DNA of 64,000 nucleotides from the NCBI GenBank assembly GCA_023053575.1, contig JAKZAP010000005.1:11470001-11534000 (forward strand). Direction: 5' to 3'. Positions within the stretch are counted from its first letter, which is position 1, and each line of letters starts with the position of its first letter. The notes beneath the pieces are model-generated. The model was not told where the DNA came from, did not search any database, and saw only the letters and a list, made by a program, of their open reading frames with translations. Below, piece after piece: positions 39,501 through 59,526 of this stretch. A program made the position numbers and the translations under genes. Origin of the DNA: Branchinecta lynchi (Eukaryota; Arthropoda; Branchiopoda; Anostraca; Branchinectidae).

Positions 39501-42500
39501 TTTTATCTGAGAGACTGTTGAATTATGCGAAGGCTTTGCAGTCGTGCTTTAGCACTACCGTTGTACCCAAAACCTCCCGATAAGCTAGTCCAGCGTATTC
39601 AGAACCACACCCGCCCTGGTCCCTGGGAAACGAATTCTTAGGGTATGTCGAAATCTTCCTTGTCCTTTTCAAGCGTTGTGCCCACCTCATCCTCGCTTTG
39701 TATTTTTTTCACTCTTCCGGCTAATATATATAAAAGGTTTCTCTTCCTTTCATTTGAATTCTGATGGCTTTTCCTTTATGTTTAAAAACGTCATACCTTA
39801 TTTTCCACTAGTAGTCAAAGTTTGACCCACGGTCCATGCACGTAACCTTTTCTCTGGCTTTTTTTTTTGTTGCTATCCAGTCAGACTTCAAATTAACAAC
39901 TAAGAAAAAAATTGTAAAGACCCAGCGAGTTGCCTTCATGAAGCTACAACGTAAAAAGTTGCAGAGTTTGTACAAACAAGTCCAAAGAGAAAAATTGGCG
40001 CGTTTTCACCGGTTCTGTTTTTTATGGATACGCCGTCACTAGCCTTCTACCTCTGGAAGGCCTTTCCAGTTTGCCAACAGTACTTGAAATAATCGCGAAA
40101 AACGGTGTTGCTGTATAGCGACACCGTCGCTAACGGCTGTGCCCATGATTAATTAAGATGCCGCAGGCGAAATTTTTTGTATCCGTCTTTTTTTCTGGCA
40201 ACATTTAACTACTTTCCATGCAAATTCTAGCTTTTAACGTAGTTCAAGCCCCCCAATATTCCAAGCCTCAAACGCCAACTAAATGAGACAACCTTTGTCT
40301 AACTAGTGGAGACGACGAATATTACCTATTCAACCCAAAGTTGTTTGGCAACGAAAGGGGCGATCCAGGGTAAAGTAGATGCAAAGTACATTTGTTCGGA
40401 ATTTACAGCAAACAAAAGTAGGCTAGTTTTCACGTCAAGAGACGTGCTTATTCCTGAAGTACTGCAACCCTAAGAAGTAAACAAAATGAAAAGCAAGTAG
40501 CTGAAGCTAAATAAATGCCACTTGAATTACCAAACTAAGTAACTAGGTTCAAGAAAATATGAATTCGTAGGATACCGAAAAACTAACTAAAAAAATAAGG
40601 AACAGATCGAAAGCGGTATTACAACCGAATTTCGTAATGGAATACAACTCTTGTTAGAACCACCTAAAACAACAGAATTCGGCAAGTCTAGTAATAGAAA
40701 CGGACTAAAGAAAAATCCGGTAAATTACCGTGTTCGGTAACGAATCAGAACCAAATGAATCTCACCGAATTTAATTATGAAATGGACTGACCGAATTAGC
40801 GAATTCGGTAGAGAATGAGACCAAATAAACAGGTTAAATCTCCGAATTTACGCAGGGACGGACTGAATGCGGCGAAATCGATGCGGACTGAACAAAAGTT
40901 CGATGAATTATTGTATTCGGTCACGAATCAGAACCAAAACGAATCTGACCAATGGCCGAATTATGAAATGGACTGACCGAATGCGACCGAATTATCGAAT
41001 TCGGTAAGGAATGAGAAGAAATAAATAGGTTAAATCACCGAATTTACGCAAGGACGGACCGAACGCGGCGAAATAATGCGGAGTGAACAAAAGTTGGATG
41101 ATTATCGAATTCGGTCACGAATTAGAACCAAATGAATCTGATTAATGATCGAATTATGAAATGGACTGACAGAATATAATCGAACAGATACGGACTTCAG
41201 AAAAGTCCGGTGAATTATCGAATCCGCTTACGAATAAGACCAAATAAACAGGTTAAATCACCGAATTTACGAAGGGACGGACTGAATGCGGCGAAATCGA
41301 TGCGGACTGAACAAAAGTTGGATGAATTATCGTATTCGGTCACGAATCAGAGCCAAAACGAATCTGATCAATGGCCGAATTATGAAATGGACTGACCGAA
41401 TGCGACCGAATTACCGAATTCGGTAAGGAATGAGAAGAAATAAATAGGTTAAATCACCGAATTTACGCAAGGACGGACCGAACGCGGCGAAATAATGCGG
41501 ACTGAACAAAAGTTGGATGATTATCGAATTCGTTCACGAATCAGAACCAAACGAATCTGATTAATGACCGAATTATGAAATGGACTGACAGAATATAATC
41601 GAACAGATACGGACTTCAGAAAAGTCCGTTGAATTATCGAATTCGCTTACGAATAAGACCAAATAAACAGGTTAAATCACAGAATTTACGAGGGGACAGA
41701 CCGAATGCGGTGAAATAGATGCGGAGTTAACAAAACTTGGATGAACTAGCAAAGCTGATAAAGAAAGGGGAACCAATAAACACGTTAAATCACCCAATTT
41801 CGAAATGCGGGGTCAAACGATTTTATGGCGAAAATTTGACGGAATGCCCAAAACGTAGGGGGTGGGGCACTGCCCCCCCCCCCCCCCTCCGGACGCCCCT
41901 ATAAACGACTCTTCTTGCCTTTGACTGGGACGCATATACAACTGAAGCTGAGTAGTGCCAAAATTAACAACTTTTAAACCGGCTCGGATTGTCTTTGACT
42001 AAAATGAGCGCCCAACACCTTGATGAGGCCAAAATAAACGACTAATAGCACTTGGCAAAAGGCGGGGGGGGGGGTACCGCCCCTCACCCCCCCCCCTCCC
42101 CTTAAGGCTACCTCTGCAGATAAGCTCACCTTCAAAACTAAATATGCTTACTAGAACAGCTATGTCAGCTATATTTCAGCTCTTGACATAAAAAGTTTTT
42201 GCCAGGAGCTGACGTTTTTTCTTATAAAACTATGCCAATTTGTTTTCCGAATATAAATGCTCCTTCAGCCCAAGTTATATTTGACGGTGCAAAACGGATA
42301 AGTCAGCTACATTTTATTAGAGCTATATTTCGGTCCTTGTTGGCAAGGGCTGACAACCCTTGCCAAGAAGGGCAACCTTTGCCAAGAACGACCGAAATAT
42401 AGCTCTAATAAAATGTAGCTGACTTATCCGTTTTGCACCGTCAAATATTATTGGCAGTCAGCTTGGGCTGACGGAACATCTACAGCCCAAGTTGACTGGG

Positions 42501-44718
42501 AATCATATGTAGGCTACCAAATTACTCGAAACAAATATGAGGATACTCTTCAGCTATATTTCAGCTCTTCGTGATAACATCCTCTTCAGGTTCTAGCTGG
42601 AAGAAACAAACCTACAAGAGGGGTACCCAACCTCGAATTTATACAACCTCGAACCTGGCCTAAATAGGCTGAAAGGAAATTCCAGTGCAGTCCTAACAAG
42701 GTGCTAACTTCCAAGCATGAAACCCTGAATGATTTGGGACCTGTGTTGGACTGCATAGAAGTTTCCTTGTAGGCTAAGGCTTTCAGGACAAGTTTGAGGT
42801 TACATAAATTCGAGGTTAGATACCCCACCCCTCCTGTACATATTTATAGTTGCTAAAAGCTTCATTTATTTATTGCAGGTTCCTTTTTTCGGCTACAGGC
42901 TGAAGAAGACCTTTGGCCTTGCCAAGAAGATAAAAATTATCACTTAAGAATATCCTAGCTGCCTGATCCATTCTGAGTCACTTTTTATGTGTATTTTGCT
43001 GTTTATGCTTTTGCTGCTTGAGTAATTGCCGAGTTTTTGTTGGCCCTTTTTTTTGGCATGTCCTTTTATGTTTGTTTTTTTAATTCCCTGAAATTTGTAT
43101 GTATGTTGCCAAATGCTTGGCAGCATGTACTGATTCCCTATAGAATTTTTGGGATTTCTTTCATATTTTTCTCTCTCACAGTTTTTCAGTAGTAGGCTTA
43201 ATTCTGGACATGGTCACTGTGTCATACTACCCCACCAGTCATTGTCATACTACTTGCCGGTGGAGGATAGTATGACAATCCCTAGGGTCAGTATGAAAAG
43301 TCTTTACTTTGTGCATTTTCTTATTATATTTCACTAAAAAACTTTCATTAAAAAAAAACAAAAAAACTTGGAACCATGAGGAATGGTTCCTCATGGTTCC
43401 AAGGAGATTCCCTCTCCCTCCACCCCCCATGGGTGACCGAACCCAAAAAATGAGGGTTTCATACATTTTTATTGCATATTATGAGTCTGAATACTTATAT
43501 TACTGAAAAAATAACATAACCATTCAGATACAAAAGAATTCCTACATGTCAAAACGTCAGTCGGGTACTATTACATATTACATGTGTCATGCAAGCTGAC
43601 AAAAAGTGTGTAAAACTAACCTACTCCCCCATTTTTTATGGGATCTGCATTTCCTCCTCTATTGTGAAATATCCAGCCATTTCTCAACTGCTTATGATAA
43701 TTAAATACCTTACCTAGTTCCCTGCAAGAAATGGTTATCCTATTTTATAGCACTTTATCCACATGAGAGTTCATATTAAGACAACACAAATTTACTCTGA
43801 GGGTACAATACATGTTTTTTAGCATAAGTTCTGAGTGAGTAATTATTTTTTTTTGAAATCTCATTAGTCGCGTTTTTTGCAGATCGACTGGCGATTGGGA
43901 CTTGTTCCCGGGTTCATGCAGTTGACCGTTTTTTGTCGCTTGATAGGGGAGCGAGAACAACCCTTCAAAAAACGGTCTAAATCAGTCAATAATCAGTCTA
44001 TCACCACAACTCTTCCCTCGGCAGTCTCTGAAACTACTGCAGTACTGGCGCTTCCTGAGGTGTAAATTTTACGTTTTTGGGTCCACATGTTTCAGTTTTC
44101 AAAATTTGGCACCAAGTTTGACTGGACCTCCAAGAGAAAGGTGCATCGGATCGACTGTTGACTTTGTTCCCAGTCGATGTCCAGTCAAGCGACAAAAAAC
44201 GAATCGACTGGACCTCCAGTCGACAGTCAATCGCAAAAAACGGCAACTTTCGTTCCAAGCGATTGCAAAAAACGCGACTATTTTCTCTTTTGTATATTAG
44301 ATGTCTCATAGGCTTATCTACTGTGAGCACAGATGAATAAAACCAATAGAACCGATAGTTCCGAGAGTGTGTCATAGCCTACTACCCACCTTGTCATACT
44401 ACCTGACTCTCCCCACCAGCCAGAATTTTTCAACCTCTGCCTAAAATGCCCAGTACTCACTTATAATATTGAATAATAAATGTTTAAACAATAATAAATG
44501 TTTAAACAATAATAAATACCTACAGCTTCTGAGCCTAATTTAAGACAAAGTACCTACCCACTGTCATGTCCTTTGATTTTCTCCACACTATGTTTTTTAG
44601 CAAACCTCCTGTTACCGTCTAAAATGAATGCCACATGCCGAGGGATCTTTCCACACTGCAGAACTTTACATGCAAAGATCTGGAACCAAGTGGGTTCTTT
44701 CCTTTTAAACCATGACAT
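21372..44718 (-). CDS. DHDDS: Dehydrodolichyl diphosphate synthase subunit, six exons
   Basis: Catalytic cis-prenyltransferase subunit. It extends farnesyl diphosphate with isopentenyl diphosphate to dehydrodolichyl diphosphate, the precursor of dolichol for protein glycosylation, on the ER with partner NUS1/NgBR. Complement join, 5' to 3': 44718-44558, 35794-35633, 29450-29302, 28699-28515, 23650-23543, 21518-21372, giving 303 residues (human 333). Visible motifs: start MSWFK (human MSWIK); [14 protein letters not shown] with the catalytic Asp34; [53 protein letters not shown] at residues 205-219, with Arg205 and Arg211 at the human positions; then [12 protein letters not shown]. All six exons join in frame at GT-AG sites. 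The tail after residue 255 is shorter than in human and poorly conserved. Introns carry most of the window's transposons. Confidence 0.95.
21740..22800 (+). repeat. Diverged units of the AAGTGCCATA family
   Basis: Several units with 'gtctgtcggtctgtcctggt', 'gatgaaacttg', 'cgggtgatcgga', 'ccggaccggatcc' and 'ccggaaatctcg', as in 19541-21033, lying inside the last DHDDS intron. Degenerate and non-coding. Confidence 0.55.
23053..23415. mobile_element. GTTGCGTTTTT-capped element B, TTCTCC/GAATTC core
   Basis: Caps GTTGCGTTTTTGA and TCAAAAACGCAAC with TA outside each. The core is built from repeated 'gaattctcc', 'ttctcgattctg' and their complements, unlike the cores of elements A, C and D. Lies in the last DHDDS intron, 128 bp from exon 5. 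The ORFs here are by-products of the repeats. Confidence 0.68.
23543..23650 (-). CDS. DHDDS: DHDDS exon 5, [11 protein letters not shown]
   Basis: Minus-strand acceptor tctttgtttcag; donor GTAAGG. Encodes [20 protein letters not shown] and [16 protein letters not shown], aligning with human [20 protein letters not shown] and LFEAILQFQ. Thirty-six whole codons, phase 0 at both ends. Confidence 0.95.
23715..24132. mobile_element. GTTGCGTTTTT-capped element C, ATACCATGGTAT core
   Basis: Caps GTTGTGTTTTTGCAG and CTGCAAAAACGCAAC, TA on both sides. The right half is a run of about 40-bp units (gataccacggtaactgcaaa and variants). Core motif as in element A at 11175-11559. It begins 65 bp before exon 5 on the acceptor side. 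Confidence 0.7.
25284..25431 (+). rRNA. Divergent 5.8S rRNA-like sequence
   Basis: About 148 bp with the 5.8S landmarks in order: ggatcactcggctcgt, gaacgcagctag, atgtgaactgcaggacacat, and ctgactgagggtcgg at the 3' end. The usual 'gtcgatgaag' and 'catcgac' strands are replaced by 'cgaagacg' and 'cgtctatc', which can still pair (AGACG/CGTCT). It sits in DHDDS intron 4, antisense to that gene. A GC-rich tract follows to about 25710 that could be ITS2, but no 28S or 18S start is visible. Most likely a dispersed rDNA fragment or pseudogene. A working variant cannot be excluded. Confidence 0.8.
25432..25723 (+). other. Putative ITS2 remnant downstream of 5.8S
   Basis: GC-rich (unlike the AT-rich surroundings), with short stems such as 'gggttgaaaccc' and no homology to the repeat families of the window. 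It directly follows the 5.8S-like sequence and stops at a MITE (25729). Assignment as ITS2 is by position only. The ORF across it is not taken as a gene. Confidence 0.45.
25729..26031 (-). mobile_element. AGCGTGTTC MITE, CTAAG target duplication
   Basis: 303 bp with ends AGCGTGTTCTA and TGGAACACGCT; CTAAG flanks both sides (25724-25728, 26032-26036). It is the inverted sister of 12263-12555; the alignment runs the full length ('cgtgaggatggaacggaaat', 'agcatggtaagcaaatag'). Confidence 0.85.
26898..28490. mobile_element. Long-TIR element, GGGTCATTCCAGCGAAATA ends
   Basis: Terminal inverted repeat GGGTCATTCCAGCGAAATA, with arms of about 70 bp at the very ends and longer complementary blocks at about 26985-27305 and 27735-28040 (for example 'aattcttagctgtccaaagg' and its complement). 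A piece of the 'agtggagtgttccttgg' repeat (about 27590-27730) sits in the middle. Occupies a third of DHDDS intron 4. No transposase ORF. Target duplication not clear. Confidence 0.65.
28515..28699 (-). CDS. DHDDS: DHDDS exon 4, [15 protein letters not shown]
   Basis: Minus-strand acceptor tttttattcag; donor GTAAGA. Encodes the end of [33 protein letters not shown] and [20 protein letters not shown]. This is the diphosphate- and partner-proximal motif of cis-prenyltransferases. Ends in phase 0. Confidence 0.97.
29105..29273 (-). mobile_element. Short palindromic MITE, CACTGTAAAAATTTT end
   Basis: Ends 'cagtgtaaaaa' and 'tttttacagtg' and a palindromic core (gattaatcttatccc and its complement). 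TA precedes the left end; CA follows the right, probably a mutated TA. It lies 28 bp inside DHDDS intron 3 from the donor of exon 3. Sister copy at 45124-45281. Confidence 0.65.
29302..29450 (-). CDS. DHDDS: DHDDS exon 3
   Basis: Minus-strand acceptor aattattttag; donor GTAAGT. Encodes [28 protein letters not shown] and [10 protein letters not shown], aligned with human EKLQKHGVCIRVLGD, LLPLDLQELIAQA and FLNVCFAYT. One base at each end belongs to split codons. Confidence 0.96.
30030..30908 (-). mobile_element. GGGATCCC-family element, reverse orientation
   Basis: On the minus strand it starts near 'ttttgtgatcccaaaacg' (about 30890-30908) and carries the CCGTCTGT tract and the 'gataactctcgaaggcaatg' box. 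It continues with at least three roughly 130-bp units containing 'ccggaatccggcaaaaaccg' and 'gaagttgattaaat'. Same family as 14203, 48894 and 55806. Confidence 0.6.
31369..31600. repeat. CTGTTYTG-rich repeat with hAT-like end
   Basis: Begins 'gggcatgggcactgttcctg' and continues as degenerate CTGTTTTCTGTTTC units to about 31600. The inverted counterpart is at 34716-34902, which ends 'gaacagtgcccatgcct'. The GGCATGGGC end is hAT-like. Both are probably halves or copies of one element family with amplified CTGTT motifs. ORFs here are low-complexity. Confidence 0.5.
31869..32731. mobile_element. hAT-like element, CAGAGATGGGCGAATCC ends
   Basis: Ends CAGACATGGGCGAATCC and GGATTCGCCCATCTCTG. Flanks GATCATAT (31861-31868) and TATCATAT (32732-32739) agree in 7 of 8 bases, as expected for an old hAT target duplication. 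Subterminal regions repeat GAATCC many times. A TTAA-target element (31992-32444) is nested inside. No transposase. Confidence 0.78.
31992..32444. mobile_element. TTAA-target element, copy 2 (nested)
   Basis: Ends AGTTTAACTGAACAGGC and CCTTTTCGGTTAAACT, TTAA on both sides (31988-31991, 32445-32448). About 450 bp, closely matching 33908-34384 over nearly the whole length ('gattttcattctgtccacag', 'cgtccacaattcgcccgcga'). Sits inside the hAT-like element. Confidence 0.78.
33031..33215. mobile_element. TTAA-target element, short copy
   Basis: Ends AATTTAACTGAAAAACC and CCTTTTAGGTTAAACT, TTAA on both sides (33027-33030, 33216-33219). 185 bp, an internally deleted member of the family that includes 13014, 31992 and 33908. 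Confidence 0.7.
33908..34384. mobile_element. TTAA-target element, copy 4
   Basis: Ends AGTTTAACTGAAAAGGC and CCTTTTCGGTTAAACT with TTAA at 33904-33907 and 34385-34388. Close sister of 31992-32444, with about 90 bp of extra central sequence near 34077-34165 and other internal differences. Lies in DHDDS intron 2. Confidence 0.78.
34716..34902. repeat. CTGTTYTG-rich repeat, inverted partner
   Basis: Starts 'acctgtttaaacagcc', is made of CTGTTTCTGTTC units in both orientations and ends 'gaacagtgcccatgcct', the complement of the start of 31369-31600. Non-coding, low complexity. Confidence 0.5.
35160..35525 (-). mobile_element. AAGTGCCATA-family repeat, truncated, reversed
   Basis: The minus strand begins at a 'ggcacttggccgaagggcaa' hairpin (about 35494-35515, complement), followed by 'gatcgcagtttctgtccgtc', 'actttgcatgcatatcagga' and 'ccggatccggtgacttttgg', as in 57895-59526. 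It stops about 150 bp from DHDDS exon 2. Confidence 0.55.
35633..35794 (-). CDS. DHDDS: DHDDS exon 2
   Basis: Minus-strand acceptor tttactttcag; donor GTAGGA. Encodes [32 protein letters not shown] and [20 protein letters not shown]. Human has the same [17 protein letters not shown] and EVDGLMDLA. Begins with one base and ends with two bases of split codons that join exactly with exons 1 and 3. Confidence 0.97.
36086..36440 (-). pseudogene. Non-LTR retrotransposon reverse transcriptase, 3' remnant
   Basis: Minus-strand reading gives [20 protein letters not shown] in one frame, then [20 protein letters not shown] and [20 protein letters not shown] in another. Together they are the well-known tail after the reverse transcriptase core of CR1/Jockey-type elements. 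A frameshift near 36240 breaks the reading frame. Only the last hundred or so codons remain, in the sense of DHDDS within its first intron. A dead 5'-truncated copy. Confidence 0.85.
36840..36985 (+). repeat. 'cagcccaag' foldback family copy
   Basis: Carries 'gagcccaacctcactttgaa', 'acggatacgtcagctacgat', 'atatttcggcccttcttagc' and 'gggtcctcgtcaggctgtc'. Related stretches lie near 2570, 18845, 20780, 42276, 45435, 46600, 53985 and 54775. Widespread short repeat. Confidence 0.55.
37202..39055. mobile_element. hAT-like element with AAGTACTT subterminal repeats, nested in an older repeat
   Basis: Left end CAGCGTTGTGCCAAGTACTT (from 37207), right end AGTATTTCCCAACACTG. Runs of AAGTACTTAAGTAC fill the inner 200 bp at each side. 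CTGCCAA stands at 37194-37200 and 39056-39062, and the two flanks together restore an uninterrupted AAGTGCCATA-family repeat. Five or six extra bases separate the left duplication from CAGCG. Inside lies a GGGATCCC-family fragment (from about 37497) and two short ORFs (38367-38746) with no recognisable domain. Confidence 0.72.
40700..41790. repeat. 419-bp higher-order tandem repeat
   Basis: The word 'ggttaaatc' recurs at 40832, 41028, 41251, 41447 and 41670. Spacings are 196, 223, 196 and 223, so two related subunits alternate to make a 419-bp repeat, with about two and a half copies. A-type units read 'gagaagaaataaataggtt', B-type 'agaccaaataaacaggtt'. All are rich in 'gaattcggta' and 'atggactgaccgaat'. 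Diverged edges extend to about 40560 and 41810. Non-coding; in DHDDS intron 1. Confidence 0.85.
42276..42451. repeat. Palindromic copy of the 'cagcccaag' repeat
   Basis: The left arm 'atatttgacggtgcaaaacg', 'gataagtcagctacatttta' and 'ttagagctatatttcggtc' is matched by its near-exact complement ending near 42451, with 'cttgccaagaagggcaa' at the centre. Very high arm identity suggests recent folding or gene conversion. Confidence 0.7.
43867..44278. mobile_element. GTTGCGTTTTT-capped element D, CGACTGG core
   Basis: Caps GTCGCGTTTTTTGCA and TGCAAAAAACGCGAC, TA outside both. The core repeats 'gactgg', 'cagtcga' and 'aaaaaacgg' in both orientations, unlike the other three elements. It lies in DHDDS intron 1, about 280 bp from exon 1. 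Confidence 0.68.
44558..44718 (-). CDS. DHDDS: DHDDS exon 1 with start codon
   Basis: ATG at 44718-44716 begins [20 protein letters not shown], then [20 protein letters not shown] and [14 protein letters not shown]. The start matches the human MSWIK start. DGNRR carries catalytic Asp34. Donor GTAGGT follows 44558; ends in phase 2. Confidence 0.96.
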
Positions 44719-45035
44719 TACAGAGCTAAGCTTTGAGAGAAATTACTGAAAAACAGGAAGCAGCGTAAGCTGCAGAGAAAATACTGGCCTAGAGGAAAAC
44801 CATCTAGGCTAGGATTTGGTTAAACGAAATCAGAATAAGACACGTGATTAAACTTTAAAATTGGTTGCGTTTGTTGACTGACCGGGTCCCAACATTGATA
44901 CTAAAGGCATTTTTGAGATTTTTCAAATGCGTTTAGTACTTATTTTAAAGGCGAGCGCAAACAAAGAGCAGAAAATTCAAGTCAGCCAGGGCATGCTTCT
45001 AGAGTAGAATAGTGTTTTACAGAGATACTCTGATA
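44719..45035. promoter_or_regulatory. Probable bidirectional promoter of DHDDS and ATE1
   Basis: Only 317 bp separate the two divergent start codons, so both 5' UTRs and core promoters must lie here unless untranslated first exons exist elsewhere. No convincing TATA box in either direction. The stretch is free of the repeat families that fill the rest of the window. Inference from geometry, with no motif assigned. Confidence 0.6.
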
Positions 45036-57358
<12,323 letters not shown>

Positions 57359-57475
57359 GTAAGTGATGTGAAATGCACGCAGCACCAAATATTGATCCGT
57401 TCTTAGAATCTCGTCAGTCCAGTACGATCGTCAGAAATTGAGATACGCCTTTTTCTCATTTTCCGACCCCCGTGT

Positions 57476-57725
57476 CTGACTGATCCACCCGTCTTACCTA
57501 ACTTCTACATCCATCCTCACTTTCGAACACACGGAACTTCTACAGTATATTTCACCGGGCGTAGCCCACTAGAGCCCTAGAGGACCACAAATTTTGTAAC
57601 GACTAATTGCACACTGCACCACCCATTTAGGCACCAAGCTATTCCATCTGATCTCCAAGTGTAGGATTGAATAACGAGACGGGATACGGGAAACGGAACG
57701 TGAGGTTGTTGCTAACGGCTTCAGC
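57476..57725 (+). repeat. Inverted repeat arm (partner 61995-62205)
   Basis: From 'tgactgatccacccgtctta' to 'ggaaacggaacgtgaggttg' this stretch is the diverged reverse complement of about 61995-62205, with one gain or loss of about 25 bp. The two arms enclose about 4.3 kb (satellite, 1.1-kb duplication, retrotransposon end). Either two opposite copies of one repeat or the ends of one large unit. Confidence 0.65.
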
Positions 57726-57747
57726 CTACATCTTTTCCGTCGTCCAG

Positions 57748-57773
57748 GTTCTTACGAGAAGCAAAGCAATGAC
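57748..57773 (+). CDS. ATE1: Possible ATE1 micro-exon 7
   Basis: After acceptor-like ttttccgtcgtccag, 26 bp encode VLTRSKAM plus two bases, followed by GTAACC. Joined to EPDQ it would read QVLTRSKAM, comparable to human QVFHKRAIM at the same place. If not spliced there it meets TAA one codon later. Suggestive only. The exon that should follow with the PYGVYK-like end was not found. Confidence 0.35.
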
Positions 57774-57894
57774 GTAACCGATTTCCCCGCTCATTTGCGG
57801 TCATCTGATTCTGCTCCATAGCCTCAAATTCTTGAGTTCCATGCATTTGCGCGTCAAAGCTATATATGGTTTTGGTCATACATTATTTTTTTAT

Positions 57895-59526
57895 GGCACT
57901 TGCCCTTCGGCCAAGTGCCATATAGCGATCGCAATTTCTGTCCGTCCGTCGGTCTGTCGGTCTGTCGGTCTGTCCAGGTTTTGCTAGTTCGGGCACTTCC
58001 AGATAAGCTAGGACGATAAAACTTGGCAGGCATATCAGGGACCCCAAATGATTAAGTTGGAAATAGTCACTTCCCCGTTCCGAGCACCGTGGGGGGAGTG
58101 GAGGGAGGGGGAATCCGGAATCTTGAGGTATTTTTAACTTTTGAACGGGTGATCGGATCTCGATGAAACTTGATATTTGGAACGACCTCATGCCTCAGAC
58201 GACCCACTTAAAATCCGGACCGGATCCGGCGACTTTTGGGGGGAGCTGGAGGCGGCAACCGGAAATCTTGGGAAACGCTATGAGTGGAGGGATCGAGATG
58301 AAACTTGGTGGGAAGACACCTAGCAAACACTAGATACATCATTGACATAACCGAGCCGATTCGGGCACTGTGGGGGGAGTGGAGGGAGGGGGAATCCGGA
58401 ATCTTGAGGTATTTATAACTTTTGAACGGGTGATCGGATCTCGATGGAACTTGATATTTGGAAAGACCTCATGCCTCAGACGACCTACTTAAAATCCGGA
58501 CCGGATCCGGTGACTTTTGGGGGGAGCTGGAGGGGGCAACCGGAAATCTTGGGAAACGCTATGAGTGGAGGGATCGAGATGAAACTTGGTGGGAAGACAC
58601 CTAGCAAACACTAGATACATCATTGACATAACCGAGCCGATTCGGGTACTGTGGGGGGAGTAGAAGGAGGGGGAACCCGGAATCTTGAGGTATTGTTAAC
58701 TTTTGAACGGGTGATCGGATCTCGATGGAACTTGATACTTGGAAAGACCTCATACCTCAGACGACACACTTAAAATCTGGACCGGATCCGGTGACTTTTG
58801 GGGGGAGCTGGATGGGGCAACCGGAAATCTTGGGAAATGCTATGAGTGGAGGGATCGAGATGAAACTTGGTGGGAAGACACCTAGCAAACACTAGACACA
58901 TCATTGACATGACCGAGCCGATTCGGGCACTGTCGGGGGAGTGGAGGGAGGGGGAATCCGGAATCTTGAGGTATTTATAACTTTTGAACGGGTGATCGGA
59001 TCTCGATGGAACTTGATATTTGGAAAGGCCTCACACCTCAGACGACCCACTTAAAATCTGGACCGGATCCGGTGACTTTTGGGGGAGCTGGATGGGGCAA
59101 CCGGAAATCTTGGGAAACGCTACGAGTGGAGGGGTCGAGATGAAACTTGGTGGGAAGACACCTAGCAAACACTAGATACATCATTGACGTGACCGAGCCG
59201 ATTCGGGCACTGTCGGGGGAGTGGAGGGAGGGGGAATCCGGAATCTTTAGGTATTTATAACTTTTGAACGGGGGACCGGATCTCGATGAAACTTGATATT
59301 TGGAAAGACCTCATGCCTCAGACGACCCACTTAAAATCCGGACCGGATCCGGTGACTTTTGAGGGGAGCTGGAGGGGAGAACCGGAAATATTGGAAATCG
59401 CTATGACTGGAGGGATCGAGATGAAACTTGGTGGGAAGACACCTAGCAAACACTAGATATATCATTGACATAACCGAGCCGTGCCTACTCGTAACAAGTG
59501 CCATATGAGCTCGTAGCTCTTGTTTT
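57895..59526 (+). mobile_element. AAGTGCCATA-family element containing a 281-bp array
   Basis: Opens with a hairpin (57895-57919, GGCACTTGCC and GGCCAAGTGCC around CTTC), then 'atatagcgatcgcaatttct', (GGTCTGTC)n and 'gatNaaacttggcaggcata'. It ends 'aagtgccatatgagctcgta' near 59518. Its middle has expanded into the 281-bp tandem array. Same family as 19541-21033 and 62619-63880. Confidence 0.65.
58080..59480 (+). repeat. 281-bp tandem repeat, five copies
   Basis: The start word 'tcgggcactg' (or ggtactg) recurs at 58361, 58642, 58923 and 59203, spacing 281, 281 and 280. A first copy runs from about 58080 and the last ends near 59480. Each unit has 'ggaatccggaatcttgaggt', 'cgggtgatcggatctcgatg', 'ccggaccggatccggtgact' and 'cctagcaaacactagatac'. 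Units differ by only a few bases, so the array is young. Confidence 0.9.

Noticed and set aside
58080..59480. CRISPR array
   Set aside because: The repeat is a 281-bp contiguous tandem unit without unique spacers, in animal DNA.
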